From Chlorobiota bacterium (GTDB taxonomy: Bacteria; Bacteroidota; Ignavibacteria; OLB7): 64,000 bases of DNA. Location: positions 2,331,001-2,395,000 of the forward strand of contig CP065014.1 of the NCBI GenBank assembly GCA_016700335.1, read 5' to 3'. Under the pieces are notes generated by a model that was not told the DNA's origin, ran no database searches, and saw only the letters and a list, made by a program, of their open reading frames with translations. This document shows, piece after piece, positions 17,065 to 26,310 of the stretch. Every line of letters starts with the position of its first letter. Positions within the stretch are counted from its first letter, which is position 1. A program made the position numbers and the translations under genes.

Positions 17065-17718
17065 ATGTTTGAATATTTGAGCAATCATCCATTTCTATTG
17101 ATAATTCTTTTTTTTGTGTTAAGAATAATTTTTTCTAAGAATAAAAACAATGAGAAAATTCAGAAGAACGAAAATCAAAATTTAAAATTGGATGTTAATG
17201 ATTTTAAAAAATCAGATTTAACAGATATTAAAAGTAAATCAATTTCGCTTCAAGAGTTGTTAAATCAAAGTTATGCTAAGTTAGATATAAACACAAAATC
17301 TGAAAACAAACTAACAAAAATTAAAGCCCCTTCCAATTATGATTTTAAATCTGTTAGTACTAAGGATTTAAAATTTGAATCAGTTATGGATTATGATACA
17401 CAAGCAATTGATTATGATGTATCTGCCAATGACTATGATGTTACAGGAATTGATTTTGATACTAATAATCAAAATTCTTTTAAATTTAAAAATCCAATTG
17501 ATGAGCCAGACTCAATAGCTTATCATGAATCTGATTATGGTTTCCATCAAACAAGTGGTTTTTCTGATTCCGATAAAAAAAACTTTGCTGATGAAATGAA
17601 AGATTATAATAATAAGACTGAAATTGCAAATGATTTGAACTGGATTTATACTAACGAAGGTATTTATAGAGCTATTATTATGAATGAAATTTTAGGCAAA
17701 CCTAAATTCATTTCTTAA
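17065..17718 (+). CDS. Acidic membrane-anchored protein of unknown function
   Basis: A 217-residue protein with a short N-terminal hydrophobic anchor (about 8-24, PFLLIILFFVLRIIFS) and a Lys/Asn/Asp-rich, probably disordered body. Residues about 110-142 hold a degenerate repeat with units ending in YD or FD (DYDTQAIDYDV, NDYDVTGIDFD). The C-terminus reads IYRAIIMNEILGKPKF; a short AIIxxEILGxPK tail of this kind seems familiar from other small membrane proteins of this phylum and may be a docking motif. It precedes rodA by 97 bp in the same direction, so a link to cell shape is possible but unproven. No enzymatic motif is seen. Confidence 0.65.
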   Translation: MFEYLSNHPFLLIILFFVLRIIFSKNKNNEKIQKNENQNLKLDVNDFKKSDLTDIKSKSISLQELLNQSYAKLDINTKSENKLTKIKAPSNYDFKSVSTKDLKFESVMDYDTQAIDYDVSANDYDVTGIDFDTNNQNSFKFKNPIDEPDSIAYHESDYGFHQTSGFSDSDKKNFADEMKDYNNKTEIANDLNWIYTNEGIYRAIIMNEILGKPKFIS

Positions 17719-17815
17719 CTTGTATGTATAAAATTAATTGACCTTTAACTCAATTTTGAATGATTGTTAGTGACTGAAAATTGGAACTAACTCTTTTATT
17801 ACCACTACATTACAG

Positions 17816-19075
17816 ATGTCTTTTACTGATGATATATTAAGAGGTAATCAAAGTTCTATAGGTTTTGATGCTAAAACTTTTTTTATTACAATTGTGTTAA
17901 TTACAATTGGTTTGGTTTCAATTTATAGCGCAACTTATGAACCTGGTGGATCCCATATATTTTATTCCCAACTTACTTTTGCATTTGCTGGCATTGTTTT
18001 AATGTTAGTTATTGCTTATTTGCCAGAAGGTGTTTTACAATTTTTTGCTTACCCTTTGTATGGTTTAGGTTTGATTTTATTATCTGCAGTAATATTTTTT
18101 GGGACAATAAGAAATGGGGCTCGAGGATGGTTTGTTTTTGGACCATTATCTTTTCAACCAGCGGAGATTGTGAAATTCTTTATATTGATTTCGGCCTCAA
18201 GAATTGTGGGTCTTGAAGCAAGAAGCCTAAAAAATTGGAGAGATATGGGTTTGCTTTTATTAATTTTTTTAATACCAATTGGTCTAATTTTACTTGAACC
18301 AGATTTTGGCTCGGCTTCAGTTTATATGGTAATGATGATTGGTATTGGATTATGGGCTGGTGCAGATTTGTTTCTATTGTTTACATTAGTAGCACCATTA
18401 GCTGTAGCTATTTGTGCACTCATAGGGAATAATGAAATGTATATTTGTTTAGGTGTAATTTTAGTTATTATGGTTGCATTTAGAAGATCAATTTGGGTCA
18501 CAGTAACAGGTTTTTTAATTTCAATTTCATCAGGATTTTCTACTGGTTATATTTACCAAAACATTCTTCTACTTCATCAACAGAACAGAATTAAAACTTT
18601 TCTAAATCCAAATTTAGATCCTAAAGGTGCTGGTTATCATGTGCTTCAATCTTTGTTAGCTGTTGGATCTGGAGGACTGACTGGAAAAGGATTTTTGAAA
18701 GGTACTCAAACTCAGTTAAGATATATTCCCGAACAATGGACTGATTTTATTTTTTGTGTTCCTACTGAAGAGTTTGGCTTAATTGGTGGTGTTGCAGTAT
18801 TATTATTGTTAGGGACTTTAATTTATTTTGCTATTAATACTGCTCGTAATTTAAGGAATAGATTTGCTTCAACAATTTGCGTTGGTATAGCAACAATTTT
18901 TTTGTATCACACTTGCATTAATATTGGAATGGCAATTGGATTAGTACCTGTTATGGGCATTCCACTCCCTTTTTTATCAAAAGGTGGTTCGTCTTTAATG
19001 TTAAATATGTCTATGGTAGGTTTGTTGATGAATTTTTATAGATTAAGAACTGATGTTAGAAAAATAGATTTATAG
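17816..19075 (+). CDS. rodA: Peptidoglycan glycosyltransferase RodA
   Basis: This 419-residue SEDS-family protein has about ten transmembrane helices. SEDS proteins polymerise lipid II into glycan strands; RodA works with a class B PBP and MreBCD in side-wall elongation. Family hallmarks are the FQPAEIVKFFILI segment near 115-128, the long external loop with GLTGKGFLKGTQTQLRYIPEQWTDFIFCVPTEEFG near 285-325, including the conserved catalytic-region Asp (W-T-D), and the C-terminal GIPLPFLSKGGSSLMLNM. RodA rather than FtsW is favoured by PEQWTDFIF (FtsW usually has PEAHTDFIF) and the absence of division genes nearby. No mreB or PBP2 gene is in the window. An 8-bp tandem repeat overlaps its stop codon. 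Confidence 0.93.
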   Translation: MSFTDDILRGNQSSIGFDAKTFFITIVLITIGLVSIYSATYEPGGSHIFYSQLTFAFAGIVLMLVIAYLPEGVLQFFAYPLYGLGLILLSAVIFFGTIRNGARGWFVFGPLSFQPAEIVKFFILISASRIVGLEARSLKNWRDMGLLLLIFLIPIGLILLEPDFGSASVYMVMMIGIGLWAGADLFLLFTLVAPLAVAICALIGNNEMYICLGVILVIMVAFRRSIWVTVTGFLISISSGFSTGYIYQNILLLHQQNRIKTFLNPNLDPKGAGYHVLQSLLAVGSGGLTGKGFLKGTQTQLRYIPEQWTDFIFCVPTEEFGLIGGVAVLLLLGTLIYFAINTARNLRNRFASTICVGIATIFLYHTCINIGMAIGLVPVMGIPLPFLSKGGSSLMLNMSMVGLLMNFYRLRTDVRKIDL

Positions 19076-19091
19076 ATTTATAGATTTATAG
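19065..19091. repeat. 8-bp tandem repeat (TAGATTTA)x3 at the rodA stop
   Basis: Three perfect copies of TAGATTTA followed by TAG. The stop codon of rodA (19073-19075) is the first three bases of the second unit, so copy-number changes keep the same stop while at least one unit remains. Confidence 0.85.
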
Positions 19092-19204
19092 TTTTAAATT
19101 TTAAATTTTATCTAACAACATTCTTTTTTTTTGTAATTCATATTCAAACCATCCCTTTAAAATTCTTTGTATTTTTTTATTAATAATCAGCAATTATATA
19201 ACAT

Positions 19205-20323
19205 TTGAAACAGAAATTTTCTTTAATAATATTATTACTTTCTATAATTATTTTATTGATTGGATTATCATCTTGTTCAAATCAGAACCAGTCAAACAAT
19301 AAATTCAAATCAGATTCATTAAATATAATTTCTAGTAATATAATCCCAGTTTCTAACATTAGATTAGCTCTTGGCAAAGTAGAGTTAAAAGATAGTGTTG
19401 AGGTTCTAAGTGAAGGAGTAGTTGATATTGCAATGAAGGAAGTATGCGATTCATTAATAAATGTAAAATATTTTAATTTGTTACAAAGAGATTCAATTGC
19501 GAAAAATATTAATGGATCAATCAACAAATCAGGTGGAATTGAACTATCAAAACTTGCTAAAGAATTAAAATTAGGTGGAATAGTATTTGTTAAAATTACA
19601 AGATTTTCTTCTGTGTTAGCAACTGAGTTGAAAATTGTCAATCCAGAAGATGGTTCCCTAATTTACAGGAATTTAGATTTCTCTTTTATTCGATTTAGAG
19701 ATTCAATAGGTGTTAAATTTTTGGGTCCAACTTTAGTTGAAAGTCTTAGAAAAGCTATGAGCAAATTCTTAAAACTACCTAATAATAGGAACAAACCAAT
19801 TGCAACAGAACCAATAGTTATAACAAGTTTCGAGATTCAAAGGGATTCATTGATAAAAATTATTTCAATCAATAGAGAAGAGCTGAGCATTAATATTGTA
19901 AAAGCTATTGGGGAGTACGGAAGAAGATTTTATCAATCATTAATGATTTTTGATTATGTGTCTAGGAATCAAATTTATAAAATGATGAATTCTCCATTAG
20001 TTCAAGATTATGAAGCCCCATCCAATTTTGAAAGAACAGCATTATTTTCTTTAGGAATTGATAGATATATTGTTGGAGGAATTAAGCCAATATCTAAAGA
20101 TTCACTTGAAATTAAATTTGGACTTTATAAAATTATGTCATTTAATAAAGACACTTTGTTTAATTCAGTGAAATTGAATTTTCCAATAAATAAATTTGAA
20201 AATCTTAGCTATGAAAAAGAGTTGATTTCAGCTTCTATTGATGTAATTACTTTACTATATGAAAAAGAAAATTTAAATATTATTTCAAACTATGAACAAC
20301 AAAGAAAACAATATCAACATTGA
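19205..20323 (+). CDS. Lipoprotein of unknown function
   Basis: A 372-residue protein starting at a TTG, with a type II signal peptide: hydrophobic core about 6-20 and lipobox LSSC with the lipidated Cys at 24. The mature part has alternating strands and helices. The segments VDIAMKEVCDSLINVKYFNLLQRDSI and AKELKLGGIVFVKITRF recall the general layout of CsgG/FlgT/LpoB-like secretion and regulator lipoproteins, which sense or assemble at the outer membrane. The similarity is too weak to claim. The following 101-residue gene begins inside its last 32 bp, so the two are translationally coupled. It lies 129 bp after rodA. Confidence 0.7.
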   Translation: MKQKFSLIILLLSIIILLIGLSSCSNQNQSNNKFKSDSLNIISSNIIPVSNIRLALGKVELKDSVEVLSEGVVDIAMKEVCDSLINVKYFNLLQRDSIAKNINGSINKSGGIELSKLAKELKLGGIVFVKITRFSSVLATELKIVNPEDGSLIYRNLDFSFIRFRDSIGVKFLGPTLVESLRKAMSKFLKLPNNRNKPIATEPIVITSFEIQRDSLIKIISINREELSINIVKAIGEYGRRFYQSLMIFDYVSRNQIYKMMNSPLVQDYEAPSNFERTALFSLGIDRYIVGGIKPISKDSLEIKFGLYKIMSFNKDTLFNSVKLNFPINKFENLSYEKELISASIDVITLLYEKENLNIISNYEQQRKQYQH

Positions 20324-20597
20324 GTTAGATATAGAAACAGATTCTATATCTGTAATGGTTTGCAAAGGTTCAACAGGACAAATTATTAAAGCATATATTA
20401 ACTTATCAGATTATGTACAGCATGGGATTTATACTATTGCAGATCAAATAGGGTATGATACAGATGATGCTGAAAAAATTGGTCTGTTCAATATGACTAA
20501 AGATTTTGAATATAATATGGAAGAGAAGTTTTCAGATAGAAATACTTCTGATAGTGATTTACTTTTTATGATTAATGGAGGTGCTTGCCATAAATAA
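20292..20597 (+). CDS. Small acidic protein coupled to the lipoprotein gene
   Basis: A 101-residue, acidic, soluble protein without signal peptide or recognised domain. It overlaps the 3' end of the lipoprotein gene by 32 bp in another frame. The central part (SVMVCKGSTGQIIKAYINLSDYV, DDAEKIGLFNM) predicts as a small alpha/beta fold and the tail ends in GGACHK. The overlap and the close distance (69 bp) to hemW make it part of one transcript. Its two cysteines (in MVCKG and GGACHK) could bind metal or be redox-active, but this is a guess. Length, codon use and frame support a real gene. Confidence 0.6.
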   Translation: MNNKENNINIELDIETDSISVMVCKGSTGQIIKAYINLSDYVQHGIYTIADQIGYDTDDAEKIGLFNMTKDFEYNMEEKFSDRNTSDSDLLFMINGGACHK

Positions 20598-20666
20598 AAA
20601 ATCTACTTTGAAATTTTATTTATTTATTTGATGTTAAAAAAATTCTTCCATTTTTATTTATAAAAA

Positions 20667-21845
20667 ATGTCTGGGTTATATATTCATATACCATTTTGTG
20701 AACATAAATGTATTTATTGTAACTTCTATTCAATAGAAAATCTTGACACAAAAAATCGTTTTTTAAATGCTTTGCATACTGAAATAGATTTGAGGTATGA
20801 ATCATTAATAGGAAACGAATTTGCTCCTAAAAAATATGATACAATTTTTTTTGGTGGAGGTACTCCTTCTTTGTTAACACCACTTGAAATAGGTAAAATA
20901 ATATATCATTTAAAGGAAAAATTTCTTGTTGATGAATTAGCTGAGATAACAATTGAGTGTAATCCTGGAACTTTAAATGAAAGTTATCTAAATGGATATA
21001 AAGATGCAGGGATTAATAGGTTAAGTTTTGGTGTCCAGTCATTTGATGATGAAGAGCTTAAATTTCTTACAAGAATTCATTCAGCTCAACAAGCAAGAGA
21101 TGCAATTACATCTGCTAAAAAAGTATTTGATAATATCTCATTAGATCTAATATTTGCATTACCAAATCAATCATTAAAAAAATGGAAAGAAAATTTGGAA
21201 GAAGGTGTAACTCTTGGAACAAAACACATTTCTGCTTATTCATTGATTTTTGAAGAAGGTACTCCACTAAATGCAATGAAATTGAATAAATCTGTTTTTC
21301 CATTAGACGAAGACACTGATGCTGATATGTATTCATGCACAATGGAAACTCTTAACAAATATGGTTTTGAACAATACGAAGTAAGCAATTACTCAAAACC
21401 AGGATATCATAGTAAACATAATTTAAAGTATTGGTTAAGAGAATCTTATATATCGTTTGGACCAAGTGCACACAGTTTTTTGAGAGGAAATAATTCTGGA
21501 GGAAAAAGATGGGCGAATTATTCTAATCAAACAATTTATCTTAATGAGCTTGAAGAACAATATAGGCTACCAGTAGCAAGCAATGAATTGTTATCTTCGC
21601 AGAATATTTTTGAAGAATTTGTTATGCTTTCTTTAAGAAGCGTCGGAATAAACCTTAAGGAATTTTATTCTTTAACAAATTCTGAGTTAAAAGATATTGC
21701 ACCTGATTCACTTAACTTTGTATTGAATAGTAATTATGCAACTCTTACAGATTCATATTTGAAGTTAACTCCACTTGGTTATCATTTTGCAGATAAATTA
21801 GCTTTTAAATTAATAAGTGAAATTGAATCAGTTACTCATTTGTAA
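20667..21845 (+). CDS. hemW: HemW-type radical SAM haem chaperone
   Basis: A 392-residue radical SAM protein. The cluster-binding CxxxCxxC motif is at C11, C15, C18 (IPFCEHKCIYCNF), followed by FFGGGTPSLL (SAM-binding glycine motif), VQSFDDEELKFLTR and the HemW C-terminal domain ending near GYHFADKLAF. It belongs to the oxygen-independent coproporphyrinogen oxidase superfamily, but HemN requires an N-terminal extension with further conserved residues that is missing here. HemW-type proteins bind haem and deliver it to respiratory enzymes. It is one of two tetrapyrrole-related genes in the window, the other being bchH 14 kb away. HemN activity cannot be excluded from sequence alone. Confidence 0.88.
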   Translation: MSGLYIHIPFCEHKCIYCNFYSIENLDTKNRFLNALHTEIDLRYESLIGNEFAPKKYDTIFFGGGTPSLLTPLEIGKIIYHLKEKFLVDELAEITIECNPGTLNESYLNGYKDAGINRLSFGVQSFDDEELKFLTRIHSAQQARDAITSAKKVFDNISLDLIFALPNQSLKKWKENLEEGVTLGTKHISAYSLIFEEGTPLNAMKLNKSVFPLDEDTDADMYSCTMETLNKYGFEQYEVSNYSKPGYHSKHNLKYWLRESYISFGPSAHSFLRGNNSGGKRWANYSNQTIYLNELEEQYRLPVASNELLSSQNIFEEFVMLSLRSVGINLKEFYSLTNSELKDIAPDSLNFVLNSNYATLTDSYLKLTPLGYHFADKLAFKLISEIESVTHL

Positions 21846-21950
21846 TTTATTTTTTTAAAATATTACTTTTAATATTTTAATTTTTAGAACATAATTTAGT
21901 TACATTCAAATAGATTTAATATTCCTATAATCTAATATATTTTAGTTTAA

Positions 21951-24932
21951 ATGAACAACAGCAAACAATTTAACAGAATTTTTGCCGCGATAGCGTTTTT
22001 TGCAACGCTCATTACATACGCGCTTACATTACAACCTTCTGTCCCTTTTTGGGATTGTGGTGAGTTTTCAGCAGCCGCTGCTTGGCAACAAGTAGGTCAT
22101 CCACCTGGTGCACCTTTGTGGTTAATTGTTGCAAAAATATTCCATTTAATTCCAATTGGAGATCCAGGCTGGAGATTAAATATGGTTTCAGCTTTTTCTT
22201 CTGCAGTTTGTGCAGCATTAGTTTACTATATTATTGTTATGTCAATAGAACGTTTTCGTAAGTCAACTGCTAACAATTCAGGTCAATTAATATCAGCTGT
22301 TTGTGCATTAATAGGAACATTAGCATTTACTTATTGCGATACTCAATGGTTCAACTCTGTTGAATCTGAAGTTTACGCAGGGGGAAATATGTTAATTGCT
22401 CTCGGCATATATTTAATGATGAAATGGGATCAGAATGCAAATAATCCTGGTCACGAAAGATACCTATTAGCTATAGCATATGTTTTAGGGTTAGCATTTG
22501 GTGTGCATTTGCTTGCATTGTTGATTGTTCCAGCAGTTGCAATGGTAATCTACTTCAAAAAATATGAATTTAGTGTGAAGTCTTTCTTATTATTAATGGG
22601 AATTACTGGTCCAGTTTTTTACATTATTATTTATAAACTTCCACTTAGATATATTCCTAAATTAGCTGCATCTAATGGATTAGTAGGAATAATTATTTTA
22701 GCAGCTTTAATTGGCGTTTTATGGTGGAGTATTAAAAATAAAAAAGCTCTAATTTCCCTTTCAGTTGGTTGTTTCTTAATGATAATTTTAGGGTTTACTA
22801 CTTATACTCAGCTATTAGTTCGTTCTAATGCACACCCACCAATGAATGAAAACGAACCTGATACATTCTCAGAATTAGTAAGCTATCTCGGTCGTGAACA
22901 ATACGGGAACGCTCCAAATTGGCCTCGTAGGTATCAATCTGAACAATATTATAGAAGATATCAAGATGTTTATGGAGAATGGTTTGAACCAACTAGTCAG
23001 CAAGATGATGGAACACCAATTTTTGATCAAGTAAATAAATCTGGTGAATTTAACTTCATGTGGACATGGCAAATGAATCATATGTATTGGAGGTATTTTG
23101 GTTGGAACTTCATTGGGAGAGTTAGTGATATTCAAGACGCAGGTGTAGCTGTTACAGGAGTAACTCCAGAAGAGAAAAAAGCATTTGTAGATCCAACTGG
23201 TTATACTGATGTATTCCCTGTTAGGTTCTTTGCTTTACCACTTCTTATTGGGCTTATAGGACTTTTTTGGCATTTTAAAAGAGATTGGAAAATGGCATTT
23301 ACTCATCTTACTCTCTTTCTATTTTTAGGAATTATTCCAACTTTACAACAGAATCAACAGCAACCTCAACCAAGGGAAAGAGATTATTTTTATGTTGGAT
23401 CATTTATGATTTTTTGTATTTGGATTGGTATGGGAGCAGCAGCTTTAGCTACAAAATTTAAAGATGAAGAACAAGAAAAGGAAGATGAACAATCTGGAGT
23501 ACCAACCAATTCTGGTTTTGCGATTGCTATGATGTCTGTTTGTATGTTAGCCGCTCCAATGAATATGGCTTTCAATGGATGGAAGTTTCACGATCGAAGT
23601 AAAAACTGGGTGCCATGGGATTATTCATACAACATTCTTCAGTCCTGTGAAAAAGATGCAATACTTTTTACTAATGGTGATAACGATACATTCCCGTTAT
23701 GGTACTTACAAGATGTTGCAGGGGTTAGACGAGATGTAAGAGTAGTTAATTTATCTTTAGGTCAAACTCATTGGTATATTTGGCAACTAAAAAATGAAAG
23801 ACCTTGGCAAGCTAAAAAAGTTGATTTATCATTCAGTGATGATGAATTAACTGTTGATGAAAGAGATCCTAGAGGTCTTCGCCCAGAAAGAGCTGAACCA
23901 CAACCAATGACCATACCAGTTCCTGGCAACATAATGGATTGGGCTACTGGTGGCTCAAATACTTCTGCTGGAAGTATGCAATTTACTTTAAAAGGTGAAG
24001 GTGAAGGTCCTTCTCATTATTTAGGTGTACAGCATAAATTGGTTGGTAATATTATGCAAAACAATAATTGGAAAAGACCTATATATTTCTCAGTTACCGT
24101 TGGTCCGGATGCTTGGTGTGGGCTTGATGATTACTTCAGAAGTGAGGGTATGGCTTTCAGAGTAATGCCAGTTAAACAAAAAGGTTCTATTATGAGTGAT
24201 GAAAGAATTAATTTAGATGTTACTGCTAAGTGTATGTTGAATAATTTGAAAGATGATGAGTTTTACACCGAGCCTCATTATGGTTTTAAGTTTAGAAATC
24301 TTACCGATAAATCTGCTATGTTCCTTGAAGATCATAGAAGACTTATGTTGAATTATAGAAGATCTTATTGTAATTTAGCTCAACATTATATTTTAGCTCA
24401 GAAGGATAATAAAAAAGGAATTGAGACATTAGATAAACTTGAATCAGTAATTTCTTCTGATATGTTTGATATTCCTTATTACATTACATCAACTATTGCA
24501 CAACTTTATGATAAAGCTGGAGCAAAAGAAAAAGCAAGTAAGTACGCCAATAAAACAATTTCTTTAATTAATGAACTTGGAGATGATTGGCAAAATGATT
24601 ATTATGCTCAAGCTTATAATCCAATTGAGATTAAAGCGAATATGTATAATGTACTTGGAGATGAAAAGAAAGCTCTTGAAACTTATCAATCAATTAGTGG
24701 AAATTATCCAAACGATCCAAAACTTCGATCTCAAATTGAAGCAATGTCAGTAGATAATTTGTTAAAGAAAAATGATTCAGCTGGAGCTAAAGCAGAACTT
24801 CAAAAGATATTAAATAATTATCAAAAAGATACAGCAAATCAAGAAATGATGAATAATGCTGCAGCTTTTAAAAAGAGATTAGAAGAGTTATCAGGAAAAA
24901 CAAATACTGATACTTCAAAAAAAAATAAATAA
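21951..24932 (+). CDS. DUF2723 membrane protein with C-terminal TPR region
   Basis: A 993-residue protein. The N-terminal half has about 12 transmembrane helices and the DUF2723 signature near residues 25-60 (LQPSVPFWDCGEFSAAAAWQQVGHPPGAPLW). The Asp/Glu pair (DCGE) sits where GT-C protein mannosyltransferases place their catalytic acidic residues. A large extracytoplasmic domain follows (about 560-800), including FTNGDNDTFPLWYLQDVAG. The C-terminal 170 residues are helical and TPR-like, ending in a Lys/Thr-rich tail. Family members are thought to be GT-C fold membrane glycosyltransferases, probably modifying proteins or lipids, but this is not proven. It is followed by a terminator. Confidence 0.85.
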   Translation: MNNSKQFNRIFAAIAFFATLITYALTLQPSVPFWDCGEFSAAAAWQQVGHPPGAPLWLIVAKIFHLIPIGDPGWRLNMVSAFSSAVCAALVYYIIVMSIERFRKSTANNSGQLISAVCALIGTLAFTYCDTQWFNSVESEVYAGGNMLIALGIYLMMKWDQNANNPGHERYLLAIAYVLGLAFGVHLLALLIVPAVAMVIYFKKYEFSVKSFLLLMGITGPVFYIIIYKLPLRYIPKLAASNGLVGIIILAALIGVLWWSIKNKKALISLSVGCFLMIILGFTTYTQLLVRSNAHPPMNENEPDTFSELVSYLGREQYGNAPNWPRRYQSEQYYRRYQDVYGEWFEPTSQQDDGTPIFDQVNKSGEFNFMWTWQMNHMYWRYFGWNFIGRVSDIQDAGVAVTGVTPEEKKAFVDPTGYTDVFPVRFFALPLLIGLIGLFWHFKRDWKMAFTHLTLFLFLGIIPTLQQNQQQPQPRERDYFYVGSFMIFCIWIGMGAAALATKFKDEEQEKEDEQSGVPTNSGFAIAMMSVCMLAAPMNMAFNGWKFHDRSKNWVPWDYSYNILQSCEKDAILFTNGDNDTFPLWYLQDVAGVRRDVRVVNLSLGQTHWYIWQLKNERPWQAKKVDLSFSDDELTVDERDPRGLRPERAEPQPMTIPVPGNIMDWATGGSNTSAGSMQFTLKGEGEGPSHYLGVQHKLVGNIMQNNNWKRPIYFSVTVGPDAWCGLDDYFRSEGMAFRVMPVKQKGSIMSDERINLDVTAKCMLNNLKDDEFYTEPHYGFKFRNLTDKSAMFLEDHRRLMLNYRRSYCNLAQHYILAQKDNKKGIETLDKLESVISSDMFDIPYYITSTIAQLYDKAGAKEKASKYANKTISLINELGDDWQNDYYAQAYNPIEIKANMYNVLGDEKKALETYQSISGNYPNDPKLRSQIEAMSVDNLLKKNDSAGAKAELQKILNNYQKDTANQEMMNNAAAFKKRLEELSGKTNTDTSKKNK

Positions 24933-24944
24933 ATAATTTTTTAC

Positions 24945-24985
24945 AAAATCCCTCTGGTGAATAAATTTCTCTTGAGGGATTTTTT
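24945..24985 (+). terminator. Terminator after the DUF2723 gene
   Basis: Perfect 10-bp stem AAAATCCCTC / GAGGGATTTT with a 19-base loop, followed by TTTATATT. It lies 12 bp after the stop of the DUF2723 gene. Confidence 0.85.
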
Positions 24986-25028
24986 ATATTTAAGTATTTA
25001 TAAATTGCAATAATAAATAATAGATTTT

Positions 25029-26192
25029 ATGTCAAACCATCCTTTGAAAATTGCAATAATTGCACCAGCTTTTCCATTTAGGGGTGGTATTGCTCATCAC
25101 AGCAATATGCTAACAAGATATTTAAGAAAATCTGGTCATAACGTAGATATTATTACTTTTACCCGTCAGTATCCAAAAATACTTTATCCTGGTGGAGCAC
25201 AAATTGAAACTGGTGATAACCTTGAGTTTATAGATATTCAATCAGAAAGAATGATTGATTCAATTAACCCAATATCTTGGTTCAAAACTGGGAACTTATT
25301 GTTAAAAAGAAACTATGATTTAGTAATTATTAAGTTCTGGCTTCCTTTTTTTTCACCATCTTTTGGTACTATTGCTAAAATAGTAAGGAAAAATAAAAAG
25401 ACAAAAGTTATGATTGTTTGCGAAAATTTAATTCCACATGAAAAAAGAATTGGAGATAAAATTTTAACTAAATTCTTATTTTCTAAATGTGATTTGGCTG
25501 TTACCCAGTCAAGTATTGTTCATAGTCAATTAGAGTCGCTTTTTCCCAAAATACCTCAAGTAATGTTACCCCACCCAGTTTATGAAAATTTTGGTGATAA
25601 AATTGACAAGTTTGAAGCATTGAAATTGCTTGGCATTGAAGCAACTAATGTGATTCTATTCTTTGGTTTTGTTAGAGAATATAAAGGTCTTGATTTATTG
25701 GTAAATGCAATGCCTTTAATTCTACAAAAAATTCCTGACTTGAAATTGTTTATTGTTGGTGAATTTTTTGGTAGTTCAGATAAAATTACCAAACAGATTA
25801 TTGATTTAAATATTCAAAAGAGTGTTATACTTCATAATAAATATGTTCCAAATGAAGATGTTGCAAAATGGTTCTCAGCGAGTGATTCTCTTGTAATGCC
25901 TTATAGATCCGCTACAAATAGTGGTATAGTACAAATTGCATATAATTTTGCAATTCCATCAATTGTTACTAATGTTGGAAGTTTGAGTGAGGTGGTACTC
26001 AATGGTAGAACTGGCTTTGTAATAGATGATTCAAAACCAGATACAATTGCTGATTCAGTCTTTAGTATCTTTTCTAATAATAATTTGAAATTGTTTTCAG
26101 AAAATATAATTGAAGAAAGAAAGAAATATTCTTGGGAAAATTTTGCTGAAAAATTAATCGATTTTTATTTAAATACTTTTGTAGACAATTAA
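25029..26192 (+). CDS. Glycosyltransferase family 4 (GT-B fold)
   Basis: A 387-residue soluble protein with two Rossmann-like domains. The N-terminal acceptor domain has IAIIAPAFPFRGGIAHHSNMLTRYL, whose Gly-Gly loop is typical of GT4. The C-terminal GT1-type donor domain has VILFFGFVREYKGLDLLVNA, LKLFIVGEFFG and the SATNSGIVQIAYNFAIPSIVTNVGSLSEVV region that contacts the nucleotide sugar. It likely acts on a lipid-linked or surface glycan. It is set off from the DUF2723 gene by a terminator, so it has its own promoter. The sugar specificity is unknown. Confidence 0.88.
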   Translation: MSNHPLKIAIIAPAFPFRGGIAHHSNMLTRYLRKSGHNVDIITFTRQYPKILYPGGAQIETGDNLEFIDIQSERMIDSINPISWFKTGNLLLKRNYDLVIIKFWLPFFSPSFGTIAKIVRKNKKTKVMIVCENLIPHEKRIGDKILTKFLFSKCDLAVTQSSIVHSQLESLFPKIPQVMLPHPVYENFGDKIDKFEALKLLGIEATNVILFFGFVREYKGLDLLVNAMPLILQKIPDLKLFIVGEFFGSSDKITKQIIDLNIQKSVILHNKYVPNEDVAKWFSASDSLVMPYRSATNSGIVQIAYNFAIPSIVTNVGSLSEVVLNGRTGFVIDDSKPDTIADSVFSIFSNNNLKLFSENIIEERKKYSWENFAEKLIDFYLNTFVDN

Positions 26193-26204
26193 TTAAATAT
26201 AAAA

Positions 26205-26245
26205 AAAACGACAGCATGTAATTTATACATTCTGTCGTTTTATAA
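26205..26245. terminator. Bidirectional terminator
   Basis: Perfect 10-bp stem AAAACGACAG / CTGTCGTTTT with a loop of 17 bases, lying between the converging GT4 and DUF1501 genes. The A-run before and T-run after the stem allow termination in both directions. Confidence 0.85.
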
Positions 26246-26310
26246 TATAATTTAAGTTTAAATATGTAATTGATAATTTATATTAAAAACAATTTTATTT
26301 AAATAATAAG

